64,000 nucleotides of DNA from Bacteroidales bacterium UBA3844 (GCA_002392915.1 DGHQ01000044.1:166871-230870), one strand, 5' to 3'; positions 8,492 to 17,322 are shown, counted from the first letter of the stretch. Notes: generated by a model from the sequence alone, not told the origin. A program made the numbers and translations.

Positions 8492-9207
8492 TTCAAAAAC
8501 TTTTCCACATCTTTCTCTCTATTATAAATACAAGGCTGTATGATTGTGCCACTGGTATCAATGACTCCATATTTGCCGGTCTTGTTATCATCTAAAACAG
8601 CTTTGCCAAATTTATTGAATCCATTTACAAAAAAATTTTTTTTCAGCTGAACTGTTTTCCCTGTTTTTACATAGTATAAGTAATTTTTTCTGCCTCTTTT
8701 TAAACTTAAAATTGCGCAATTACAATAAAAAATATCCTTCCATTTGAAAGGCACTATGATTTCTCCGTTAGCGTCTATCACTCCTTTTTTATTTTCTTTT
8801 TTTTCGAAAATAAAAAATTCTTTATTGATTGTTGTGTCCAAACATGGAAAAGGATCCAAAGAATATTCAAAATCTGTGACTTCTTCTCCTTTTTTATTGA
8901 CCAAACCCCATTTGCCATCACGTTTTGCTGCCGCACAGTAAAAGCCTTCATAAAATGGTGTGACTCCACGATATCTAAACTCGGTTAGGACATTAAGATT
9001 AGTATCTACTAACGCATAGAGTCGTGTTCTTTCATTCATAAGCCAATTTACATCAGAAGAATACCAATCATATTCAGAATGATATCTGACTGTATCGCCA
9101 TTCGTTATGAAGAAACTATTGTATAGGATATCTTGTTTTGATTTTTGCCCCCATACAATTAAAAAAGTGCTAAATAGCATCAGCAATGTCATTGTTTTTT
9201 TTACCAT
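8488..9207 (-). CDS. Exported WG-repeat protein, putative immunity protein a
   Basis: 239 residues: signal peptide MVKKTMTLLMLFSTFLIVWGQ, then WG-type repeats (DGKWGLVNKKGEEVTDFEYS, KKGVIDANGEIIVPFKW, KYGVIDTSGTIIQP). Its ATG overlaps the end of the cysteine-protease tip by 7 nt (SW-stop read over ATGGTA), so translation of toxin tip and this protein is coupled, as expected for a toxin-immunity pair. A tandem paralogue follows with a 4-nt overlap. Function as immunity protein is inferred only from this order, the coupling and the shared export. Confidence 0.62.
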   Translation of the reverse strand: MVKKTMTLLMLFSTFLIVWGQKSKQDILYNSFFITNGDTVRYHSEYDWYSSDVNWLMNERTRLYALVDTNLNVLTEFRYRGVTPFYEGFYCAAAKRDGKWGLVNKKGEEVTDFEYSLDPFPCLDTTINKEFFIFEKKENKKGVIDANGEIIVPFKWKDIFYCNCAILSLKRGRKNYLYYVKTGKTVQLKKNFFVNGFNKFGKAVLDDNKTGKYGVIDTSGTIIQPCIYNREKDVEKFLK

Positions 9208-9902
9208 GAGTAAATTGATTTTGATTGTATTATAGATTCAAGTCGTTCTGGTTGCCAAGGATTATATCCTGACATATTGAATCGATATAGTTCCTGTATA
9301 CTATTTTTATAAATGGAATTTATATATCCTTTAGAATTATCCCAATATTGTATCATGTTTCCTCTAACACCAGTCACTATAACATTATGTCCATATCTTT
9401 CTAAATTGTCATTATATAATGTAATATTGGCAGCATAGACATTGCCATCTACTTTCATTGAACTGATTAATGATATATATTTATTTTTGTTGTTCTCTAT
9501 ATCACAAGTGACACCATCTATTTTTAAACCATCAAAAATCTTTTTGATATTTTGTCTCCATCCTTCCTTATCTCGATTGTGATTTAGTTGTGTTCTGGCT
9601 GATTGATTTGTTATTTTGTACATATCGAGGACAGACAAAATAGTAGCTTCAGTACAACCTCCATAACCAGATGAACTATTCATATAATTTTCACCTACAG
9701 GTATTTCTCCAGTGTAAACAATTAAATCAGGTGTTGGAGTATAATTAACAGTGGTATAAGCATCATAAAGATTTACTTCATATTTTTCCAACCCTATACA
9801 ATCTGAAATCACACCAGAAATCGTACCACTTAATTTTTTATAGTAATTAATCAAGTCATCAACATCCTCCACCTGCATTCCCGTCGGATCGGCAAACTTC
9901 AC
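9201..9902 (-). CDS. Orphan Rhs tip with papain-like cysteine-protease domain
   Basis: 233 residues starting at the Rhs boundary VKFADPTGM (GTG). After a linker (about 10-80) comes a domain with the features of a papain-like/C39-like peptidase: GYGGCTEATILSVLDMY with the candidate Cys (about 99), GHNVIVTGVRG with the candidate His (about 185) and YWDNSKGY with a candidate Asp/Asn (about 198). The frame is open upstream for 37 residues of Rhs core (to 10013) and then stops, with no ATG, so expression probably needs recombination onto the full-length Rhs. Two exported WG-repeat proteins follow with overlapping starts. Confidence 0.7.
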   Translation of the reverse strand: MKFADPTGMQVEDVDDLINYYKKLSGTISGVISDCIGLEKYEVNLYDAYTTVNYTPTPDLIVYTGEIPVGENYMNSSSGYGGCTEATILSVLDMYKITNQSARTQLNHNRDKEGWRQNIKKIFDGLKIDGVTCDIENNKNKYISLISSMKVDGNVYAANITLYNDNLERYGHNVIVTGVRGNMIQYWDNSKGYINSIYKNSIQELYRFNMSGYNPWQPERLESIIQSKSIYSW

Positions 9903-10049
9903 AGGATTGCCAAGGCAATAGAGGTAGCGGTTGTAGTTGAGCCAGTTGCCTTCGTCCGCAATGAGCGGGTCCGGACTTAGGAAACTGCATGTGGCTGGCT
10001 CGTAGACGATTCCTCAATCATTTCCGCTCGCCCTTGCGGGCTCGCGGAA
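9903..10049 (-). other. Rhs core remnant and hairpin marking the start of the protease-tip cassette
   Basis: 9903-10013 encode the same 37 Rhs-core residues as the remnant at 6400-6510. A TGA at 10014-10016 precedes them. The hairpin at 10022-10049 is identical to that at 6519-6546, including the GA/GA internal mismatch. The following 40 nt up to the immunity gene stop are also nearly the same in both places, so a unit of immunity-gene end, spacer, hairpin and core end has been copied. Confidence 0.8.
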
Positions 10050-10092
10050 GGATGGAGTTGGGATCATCAGGAAATGAAGCTAAATATACTAT

Positions 10093-10536
10093 TTAACCCC
10101 TTAATGATGTAGCTATAATCAAACAAATAGTTAAAAACACTACTGGAATACAAAAAAACATAAGGGCAGTAAGAAGGGATTGCGATGGATTACACACATC
10201 ATATTTTTCAGACAACCTAAGATATCTGTCTTTGTACTTCAGAAAAGAATACAATGCTATAATGGATATAGCATAAGGGACAAAAGCAGCCAATGCCAAA
10301 TTAAAACGTTCAAGACGACACCATTCTATTCTGAAAAAGTCATTATAAGATTCAAAAATATCAGTTCCTGTGGCTTTCCCTAAGACAGCAAGTGTACCAC
10401 AAAAAGATAAAGATATTGATAAACCATATCGCCAAGCAAAATTAAAGCAAGCTCCAGAATAATTTCCGTATGCTTTCTTCCATACATTCATGTGATTGGC
10501 GATGATCTTTTCTATGTACACTTTGATTTTTTTCAT
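10093..10536 (-). CDS. 3-TM membrane protein, putative immunity to the full-length Rhs tip (allele 1)
   Basis: 147 residues, start MKKIKVYIEKIIANHM, with three predicted membrane helices. It begins 11 nt after the stop of the Rhs C-terminal part, so it is the cognate partner of the presumably active tip. It is closest to the alleles at 5201 and 6590 but differs in helix 1 (RYGLSISLSFCGTLAVLG) and helix 2 (FVPYAISIIALYSFLKY). The role is inferred from position and membrane topology. Confidence 0.68.
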   Translation of the reverse strand: MKKIKVYIEKIIANHMNVWKKAYGNYSGACFNFAWRYGLSISLSFCGTLAVLGKATGTDIFESYNDFFRIEWCRLERFNLALAAFVPYAISIIALYSFLKYKDRYLRLSEKYDVCNPSQSLLTALMFFCIPVVFLTICLIIATSLRG

Positions 10537-10547
10537 ATTCTTTTATT

Positions 10548-12569
10548 TTAATTATCCAAAACGTCAACAAAAGCAACTGTGACGGAATAAGTGACGCTTA
10601 TTCCTATTAAAGTCCAACCAATAGGTCCTGCCCAAGCACATCCTGCAATAAAAGCAGCATCACTTACCATAAGTGCCCCAATACCTCCTGCGATAGCCAT
10701 TCCTATGTCAAAATATCCTCTGACAGGATTACCATCATTGATATTTTTCCATCCTCCATACATACCAATGATAGTTCCTCCAACCGTAACAGCAGTACTA
10801 GTTGATGTCATGACCTTGCCAACAGTGCCTAAATCACCAAAATCTACTTTGCCCAAAGTGAATATAGCATCTTTAAAAGTTTGATTTGTTCCTATCAAAG
10901 AAGAAACCAAACTGACTTTTTCAAATGTAGTAGGACCAGGTATTCCGTTCATCGCATTTCTTCCCACATCTCCCGCTGCTCTTGCCGCCGCATCGGCCTG
11001 TGCAGAAGCCACAGCCGCATTCGCTAATGCTCTTTGGACTGCGGCATCGCGATCGTGGCCGATAAATGCCATTGCATTATTTGCTCCTGCTGTAACGACC
11101 CTATTAAGTTCATACATCGCATTGTTGAATCTTACAGTCGCCATCGCCTGCTCCTCCCAGCTGTTGTCTGTGACAATATATTGAAACTCTTCTGACTCAC
11201 AAATCGGTTGCGGTACAAATCTTGGCAAAACTCCTTCCACATCGTAACCATTATTCACCTGCATTCCCGTCGGATCGGCAAACTTCACAGGATTGCCTAG
11301 GCAGTAGAGGTAGCGGTTGTAATTGAGCCAGTTGCCTTCGTCTGCTATGAGCGGATCGGGGCTTAGGAAACTGCATATGGCTGGCTCGTAGACGCGGGCG
11401 TTCATGTTGATGAGGCCTAAGCAATCAATATGCTCATGCATGGAATAGCCACGTGACAACAGATGACTTGCTGTGTCTGGCTTCGTCCAGTCTGCGGGAT
11501 TACGTCTTGCTCCCCACGGGTCATACGCAAGCCTCTCCACCACATTCCCTTTATCATCCACAAGCATCACAAGATTTCCAAACCTGTCGGTGAAGGCATA
11601 GAGTAGCGTATCCAATCCGTCGGTAGAGATGTTCACTCCGATCACCCCCGTCGGACCGGTGATGTAGTCGATCTTCCTCACCCTGCCGTCGGCATAATGC
11701 TCCTCCTCATAGTCCGAGAAGTAATAGCGTGTCAAAATTAGTGAATCTTTTCGGAATATCTCCATTTTCCTACGCTGGAAATCCACTCCGTAGGTGATAT
11801 GGATGGAATCATCGCCGTTCTCCGCGCTCTCTAGCATCTTGAAATCGGTGTAGGTGTAGCTGTTCTCTCGCTCATGTCCGCGTATCGGCGCGTCTATCGA
11901 TGTCAGGGCATGGGGCGACAGTCCGAACTCCCCGTAGTTGAAGACAAAATCGGAGTCGGAACGGGATGTTATGTTGCCGAAAATATCGTCGTAGGTGGCT
12001 GTGATCTCCTTACGCAGAGTGTCCTTCTCGAATGTTCGCCAGATGTTCAGACGGTTGTGCTGGTCGAAAAGATAGACCTCCTCCTGTTTGGAATAGGTCT
12101 CCTTCTTCTGGAGCATGTCGCCGTTGGTGTCGAAAAGATATTCGTAGTGCATCAAGTTGGCAATACTGTCCGATATTGGCATTCTTCGTTTGTCGTATTT
12201 GGTGATACGATCAATATTATTATATTTTTCCCAAGTCGGCAAACCTATCTCATTCTCTTCCATCAGTTGCCAAAGGATCGTTAAGCCTTTGGATATCGCG
12301 ATTGGTTTTTGCTCGTCATCATACGTTGCTCGCAGTGTCAATCCAGAAGGAGAAATCTTTTTATACATTCTATTTTTTGAATCATATTCAAAAGTCTGTT
12401 TGAAGGTCAGACCATCTATATTTTCATCTACAGAAGAGATATTTCCATTAGAATCATAAGAAATAGATTGGGTATGGTTGTTGTCTGATTGTTTGACCAC
12501 TCTGCCAAACTCATCATATTCGTACTTCAATCCGTATTTTTTCTTGCCTATGATTTGTCTTTTTGCCAT
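10548..12569 (-). CDS. Rhs protein, C-terminal part: YD repeats, Rhs core and hydrophobic toxin tip
   Basis: 673 residues continuing the Rhs gene after a frameshift. YD repeats (YEYDEFGRVVKQSDNNH, SYDSNGNISSV, ATYDDIFGNITSR) lead to the Rhs-associated core: YAFTDRFGNLVMLVDDKG, RLAYDPWGARRNP, LINMNARVYEPAICSFLSPD, RYLYCLGNPVKFADPTGM. After this boundary (about residue 440) comes a variable tip of about 235 residues: linker, Ala-rich helix, then Gly-rich hydrophobic segments ending SVTVAFVDVLDN. The frame is open upstream past the nominal ATG to the frameshift near 12681, so the ATG at 12569 is internal to the original gene. The tip looks membrane-active rather than enzymatic; no catalytic motif is seen. 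Confidence 0.85.
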   Translation of the reverse strand: MAKRQIIGKKKYGLKYEYDEFGRVVKQSDNNHTQSISYDSNGNISSVDENIDGLTFKQTFEYDSKNRMYKKISPSGLTLRATYDDEQKPIAISKGLTILWQLMEENEIGLPTWEKYNNIDRITKYDKRRMPISDSIANLMHYEYLFDTNGDMLQKKETYSKQEEVYLFDQHNRLNIWRTFEKDTLRKEITATYDDIFGNITSRSDSDFVFNYGEFGLSPHALTSIDAPIRGHERENSYTYTDFKMLESAENGDDSIHITYGVDFQRRKMEIFRKDSLILTRYYFSDYEEEHYADGRVRKIDYITGPTGVIGVNISTDGLDTLLYAFTDRFGNLVMLVDDKGNVVERLAYDPWGARRNPADWTKPDTASHLLSRGYSMHEHIDCLGLINMNARVYEPAICSFLSPDPLIADEGNWLNYNRYLYCLGNPVKFADPTGMQVNNGYDVEGVLPRFVPQPICESEEFQYIVTDNSWEEQAMATVRFNNAMYELNRVVTAGANNAMAFIGHDRDAAVQRALANAAVASAQADAAARAAGDVGRNAMNGIPGPTTFEKVSLVSSLIGTNQTFKDAIFTLGKVDFGDLGTVGKVMTSTSTAVTVGGTIIGMYGGWKNINDGNPVRGYFDIGMAIAGGIGALMVSDAAFIAGCAWAGPIGWTLIGISVTYSVTVAFVDVLDN

Positions 12570-12657
12570 CAGTCCAACTTCATTATAAACAAAAGAGTTG
12601 ATGACAGTATCCTTTGAATTGTGTACACATTGTTTGAGTGATAGTATATTGCCAAAA

Positions 12658-12720
12658 GCATCATATTCGGTCAGTATTGTCCAGCACTTGGGTCCGAGAT
12701 TCGGGTACGTCTGCCAAAAG
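12658..12720 (-). other. Frameshift joining the two halves of the Rhs gene
   Basis: Two successive YD repeats both read EYDAFG, but their DNA spacing is 62 nt instead of a multiple of three. The N-terminal frame reads RISDPSAGQY then TGA; the next frame reads TILTEYDAFGNI. Adding one base after GCTGGA (near 12681) gives AGTILTEYDAFGN and restores a single frame of about 1,940 residues. This could be a real inactivating deletion or an assembly error. Confidence 0.85.
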
Positions 12721-15700
12721 CATCATATTCTGCCACAACAGGTTCTCCATCTTGTGGCGTGGCGGAAATGATATTGCCCATAGGATCATAGACAAAATCC
12801 ACACTTTTACCATTTTTTGATACTGATGCCAAACGTCCAGAAGCATCCAATTCAGATATTATTTTGAATATTCCGTCGTTTTGTGTTGTTGTAAGATTAT
12901 CGTATGTGTAGACAATGGTGTCTTTGGAAGTTTCTTTTTTAGTGACTCTTCCATAAATGTCATAAAAAATTTTGCCATAATTTGGGTCATTTTCTTTTCT
13001 GTATGGTTCAGATACGAGTATGAGTTTGTTGTTGTCGTCATAAATGTTTTTCTGGCAGACAGTATCTCCTTTAAGGGATGCTGTTTTTGTAAGAATAGGA
13101 TTGCCGTTGAGATATTCTGTTACAGATTTTCCTCCTATTGAATTGGTTCGAATCTCTATCCAAATGTTAGAAGGTGTCTCCGATAAATAGACTCCTCCTT
13201 TTTCTTCAGAAAAGAACTCGATCTTTTTGTTTTCACGTCTTCTTTCATTTGTTATCCAAGAGCCATCCTTCTGTGAGGTTTTTAAAATCTGACCAAATAC
13301 ATCTCTTTCATATATGATTTCGTTCAATGCAGATGTCGCACTTGCAAGGAATCCATTTTCATAGGTGAAGACAGTGGTATTTCCATAAGGGTTTTTCTTG
13401 GAAAGAAGGAGTCCTCCATCACTATAAGCATAATCATATTCCTTGATTATAGAAGAGGCCATAGAATCAATCTTTATAATATTTCCGAACCCATCATATA
13501 CATAAGAGACAGTAAGTTGGTTCTTTTGTCCTGGGAATGTCACAGACTTAGTGACATTTCCTTTTTTATCGTATTCAAAAATAGATTCTACGTTAGTTTT
13601 GCCAGTGGCATTTTCCAATATTGTAGACGTTTTAGTGGCTAATGATCCCTTCCAACCATCTATGTCAGGATAATCAGTCTTGATTGTTTTGGTCACAAGT
13701 CCGCCGTAGTTAGTCACAGTGTTTTGTGGCAAACCTGCTTTGTTGAAATCTGAATATTCAGTTGTAGAGGATAGTCCTGTCAAATAATCAGTCTCTTCTT
13801 TTCTTGTCAGCATAATTTTGCAAGGGAATTTGTCATTTTCTTTTTTCACATCAAATTCGTATTTTGTGGAGGAGACAATATTGTTGTTTACAAGTATTTC
13901 TTCTTTTTGAGGAAGAAGAGTTAGCGTGGATGGATCCAATCCATAATTCTTTTTTGTCACTTTGTTTGATGACACGTCAGTAACTGTTTCTTCTTCAAAT
14001 CCGAGCAAGCCTCTGCCTGTTTTGTCATAAAGAAGATTAGAATAAGAATATTTATATTTTTTTGTATTGATTTCAACACTATCAACAACTATTCGGAATC
14101 CTTTATATGTACCAACGTCACCTTGAGTCTCTTTTACATTATTACATACCTCATACAATTTAGAATAAGAAATTGAATAAACATCACCGTTGGAATCGTA
14201 TACTTTTGAAATTGAGAAGTTATCGTTTTCAAATGAGAAATTACAGATAGTGCCATAATCGTCATCTGTCAGAGGAAAATCACTCACATAACGGATTCTT
14301 CTTCCACCCTGAACGGCATGCGAACCTTCATGAAGAAGATAGGCTCTATCCATATAGCACATTTCATCCTTTCCATCTCTATCTAAGTCACAAACCCTGA
14401 TTTTATCACTCCAAACTAACTCGCCATTCAGTCTGTTTGATGACTCATATTTCTTTTCAAAACTCTCACCGACAGAAAAGAACAAACCTTTTTTGAAAGT
14501 GGAGAATTCTCCCCATTCTCCAGTGATGTCATCTTCCCTGTAATATTCAGCATTGAAGAAATACAAATCAGACTTTCCGTCACCATTAAAATCGCCAATT
14601 TTAACGCCACATTTCCCGTTCTCTTTTTCTGTAAAACTATAAGAAAGATCGAAACTATGTTCCAAATCTTTCTTTTGGAAATCAAAAGAGCCTCTGCTAT
14701 AAAATATTCCTTGCCTGTTTTCATCAAGATTGAAGCCGGAACTTTCTTTTGAATAGCCGAGAAGAATATCAGGAAGTCCGTCTCCATTGAAATCAGCAAC
14801 ACCATGGAATGTTGAATACATATTCATTTCAATAGCACGGATTGGTGAACTGAAATCAATAGTTTCATCAGAAGCGACACCTTTGTTTCTCCATATATCA
14901 AAATTTGTAGTGCTTTTATAGCCCAAAACACTTTGTCCGCATCCTATGTCAAGTAGACCGTCTCCATCGAAATCGGCGATGAAGAAGGATGGACCGTTTA
15001 GAAAATTATATCGAACCCTTTTTGTGGTTTTCTTTTTTAATGATCTGATGAAAAATTCATAATTTTTATAATTGTCATAGTCCACAATTTCATCATAACC
15101 ATCATTATCCATATCTGCAACCCCGATTATACTCATGACATCATTGGAAACAGTTTCTCCCGTCTGCATATTTACAATGGACAAATCAGATCCAGATTTT
15201 ATTTTTGCGAGAATTGTCGGTTTGTATTTGTCAAAAAAGCATCCGATTAAAGGTTGTATGATTTGTCCGTTCGATGGGATGTGATATATTTTGGAAACAT
15301 AAAAGCTATGAGACAGACTATCAACATTTTGTTTGCAGACCCATAGGGTGTCATTGGTTCTTTTTATCTCGGTATTTTGCCATATAAGTAATTCTGTTTC
15401 TCCATCACCATCGCAGTCTGTCATCATCCAATTCCTAGAGTCTTCATTAATCAAGTTTGTAGGAAATGATTTTTTGATTTTCTCTTGAAAACTCTTCTTA
15501 AACTTAGGGGTTTCCCATATAAATTCGGTTGGATCAAGGGAGTCTCCGTTTGCCCCAGACTCGACTATTTTTGCAATAACGTCATGACCACAATATGAAT
15601 TGTAAATTAAATCGAAATGTCTAAATAAATTATCTCCAAGGATGACGTTTATATTGTCCAAAATATAGTTGAACCTATGTATTTTGCCTCCAGATTGTTT

Positions 15701-16363
15701 AGAAAACGGATTTGTTCTAGCTTTATAATTAAACTTTATGATTACTTTTTCAGATATAGATGTCTGATTATATGAGATTTTGGAAAGTCGCCACATATTA
15801 TGATGAAGATCGGCTACATCTTGGATCCATTCATAAGATATTGCATTTCCATTTTTGTCTTTTTCTGACATCAGATAAAAGATTCCATGTGAAGAAAAAG
15901 AATACAGTTGTTCCGTTCCATTCGGCAAAACCGCGATGAAATCGTATGAATCAGCATGGTCAAATCTTTTTACAATCGTGTTATCATCTACTGCTTTTCG
16001 ATAATAGACAGTGTCATTACTGCTTTTTACTTCAATAAGACGTTCCCCATTTATTCGGTATGTGTTTTGCTCACAAGTTACTTTTTCATCATATGCATAC
16101 GATGGTATGGATGATTCTATTATTTGATATGCAGAAATCTGCCATCCCATTCCTAAATATCCATCAGATCCATTGGAGTTGTATATTAGCTTCAAATTTG
16201 GCTTAAAATTTCCTGCAGCAGGTGGCAATTCAATAGGATAACTTATTATTGCTGCTCCTCCGGACACATTCAAATCACATCTTGGTGATGACATTAGTAT
16301 TTCTTTTGCTGAAACAGAAAGAAAAGTGTACAAAAAGCATAAAAGGACTATAATATTTTTCAT
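12671..16363 (-). CDS. SpvB/VCBS/Rhs family secreted protein, N-terminal part
   Basis: 1230 residues with a signal peptide (MKNIIVLLCFLYTFLSVSA). The SpvB/TcaC-type N-terminal domain is clear: SGGAAIISYPIELPPAAGNF and GYLGMGWQISAYQII. Then follow at least six FG-GAP/VCBS calcium-loop repeats (DCDGDGETELL, DMDNDGYDEIV, DFDGDGLLDIG, DFNGDGLPDIL, DFNGDGKSDLY, DLDRDGKDEM). From about residue 870 on, YD repeats form the encapsulating Rhs shell. The gene stops early (QY-stop) through a frameshift and continues at 10548. The N-terminal part is the delivery and shell part of a polymorphic toxin; a Sec signal implies passage through the periplasm. Confidence 0.88.
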   Translation of the reverse strand: MKNIIVLLCFLYTFLSVSAKEILMSSPRCDLNVSGGAAIISYPIELPPAAGNFKPNLKLIYNSNGSDGYLGMGWQISAYQIIESSIPSYAYDEKVTCEQNTYRINGERLIEVKSSNDTVYYRKAVDDNTIVKRFDHADSYDFIAVLPNGTEQLYSFSSHGIFYLMSEKDKNGNAISYEWIQDVADLHHNMWRLSKISYNQTSISEKVIIKFNYKARTNPFSKQSGGKIHRFNYILDNINVILGDNLFRHFDLIYNSYCGHDVIAKIVESGANGDSLDPTEFIWETPKFKKSFQEKIKKSFPTNLINEDSRNWMMTDCDGDGETELLIWQNTEIKRTNDTLWVCKQNVDSLSHSFYVSKIYHIPSNGQIIQPLIGCFFDKYKPTILAKIKSGSDLSIVNMQTGETVSNDVMSIIGVADMDNDGYDEIVDYDNYKNYEFFIRSLKKKTTKRVRYNFLNGPSFFIADFDGDGLLDIGCGQSVLGYKSTTNFDIWRNKGVASDETIDFSSPIRAIEMNMYSTFHGVADFNGDGLPDILLGYSKESSGFNLDENRQGIFYSRGSFDFQKKDLEHSFDLSYSFTEKENGKCGVKIGDFNGDGKSDLYFFNAEYYREDDITGEWGEFSTFKKGLFFSVGESFEKKYESSNRLNGELVWSDKIRVCDLDRDGKDEMCYMDRAYLLHEGSHAVQGGRRIRYVSDFPLTDDDYGTICNFSFENDNFSISKVYDSNGDVYSISYSKLYEVCNNVKETQGDVGTYKGFRIVVDSVEINTKKYKYSYSNLLYDKTGRGLLGFEEETVTDVSSNKVTKKNYGLDPSTLTLLPQKEEILVNNNIVSSTKYEFDVKKENDKFPCKIMLTRKEETDYLTGLSSTTEYSDFNKAGLPQNTVTNYGGLVTKTIKTDYPDIDGWKGSLATKTSTILENATGKTNVESIFEYDKKGNVTKSVTFPGQKNQLTVSYVYDGFGNIIKIDSMASSIIKEYDYAYSDGGLLLSKKNPYGNTTVFTYENGFLASATSALNEIIYERDVFGQILKTSQKDGSWITNERRRENKKIEFFSEEKGGVYLSETPSNIWIEIRTNSIGGKSVTEYLNGNPILTKTASLKGDTVCQKNIYDDNNKLILVSEPYRKENDPNYGKIFYDIYGRVTKKETSKDTIVYTYDNLTTTQNDGIFKIISELDASGRLASVSKNGKSVDFVYDPMGNIISATPQDGEPVVAEYDAFGRRTRISDPSAGQY

Positions 16364-16380
16364 AGTTGTATTTTCTATTT

Positions 16381-17322
16381 TTATTTCTTGATGATTTTTA
16401 CTGTTGTCATTAATTGATTACTCTCATAAACAGATAACATATATATACCTAATGGCAAATGAGACATTTCTATTGCAGTACTTTTACTCTCTAATAAAGT
16501 TGTTTCTGACAATCTGTTTGATTTCAAATCGTATAGACAAAGTGCGTAATTACCAATTTTAGGGAAATCGACTATAACATTTCCTTCAGTAGGATTCGGA
16601 TAAACTTTAATGTCCTTACCTTTTCCTATTTCTTCTTGCTCTATTTCAAAATCGTTATCTTCAGGAGTATTGTCACCATTATAGACAGTTTTTTTGACAT
16701 TTGCAAAAAGTCTGTTACCAGAATTATCATATGAATAATTCACTAAATTTTTCATTCTAACTTTCATGTTGTTCTTCATTGGAGATGGAGTAGAAAGCTG
16801 GAACTCAGAATGTATAGGATTAAATTCCTCATCAATCAAAACCATAGAACGTTCAATACATCTAACTCCATATTTCTCACAAATAAATGTATCAATAGGA
16901 AGATTTAGGTTGCATTCCAGTATTATTTTATCACTCATTTGCAGATTATCTTTTGATACTATCACACAAGAACTGTCTGACTGAATTTTGTTAGTGAATG
17001 AAAAGTACGGGAAAGCAATAAGCTTGGTTTCTCCAGGATTGAAAGATACCGTATCTGTTAATTTTATATTTCCATTACCGCTAGTAATTGAAAATGAATT
17101 AATAGAAAGCTTTTTATTACTGACATTGGTCACTTCCAAATATTCAATAAAAGAAGCATACGGACTGACAACAACTTCGGACACCACCACCGCAGAGAAA
17201 GCGGAAAAGAAAACGAATGACACATATATTATAAAAATCGTCGACAAATACTTGTAAAAGTCTCGTCTAAACAATGTACCAACCATTTTTTTTAAGTAAC
17301 AATTTTTTTTACCCTTATTCAT
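16381..17322 (-). CDS. Secreted lamin-tail-domain protein with T9SS-like C-terminal domain
   Basis: 313 residues. A basic start and hydrophobic helix (YLSTIFIIYVSFVFFSAFSA) give a membrane anchor or signal peptide. The next 130 residues (VSEVVVSPYASFIEYLEVTN...NPGETKLIAFP) fit a lamin-tail (LTD) domain, commonly found in secreted bacterial proteins. The last 80 residues, with KVYPNPTEGNVIVDF, GNYALCLYDLKSNR and LPLGIYMLSVYES, fit a type A T9SS sorting domain. It ends 17 nt before the Rhs start, so both are likely one operon; it may help display or release the Rhs protein. Confidence 0.75.
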   Translation of the reverse strand: MNKGKKNCYLKKMVGTLFRRDFYKYLSTIFIIYVSFVFFSAFSAVVVSEVVVSPYASFIEYLEVTNVSNKKLSINSFSITSGNGNIKLTDTVSFNPGETKLIAFPYFSFTNKIQSDSSCVIVSKDNLQMSDKIILECNLNLPIDTFICEKYGVRCIERSMVLIDEEFNPIHSEFQLSTPSPMKNNMKVRMKNLVNYSYDNSGNRLFANVKKTVYNGDNTPEDNDFEIEQEEIGKGKDIKVYPNPTEGNVIVDFPKIGNYALCLYDLKSNRLSETTLLESKSTAIEMSHLPLGIYMLSVYESNQLMTTVKIIKK

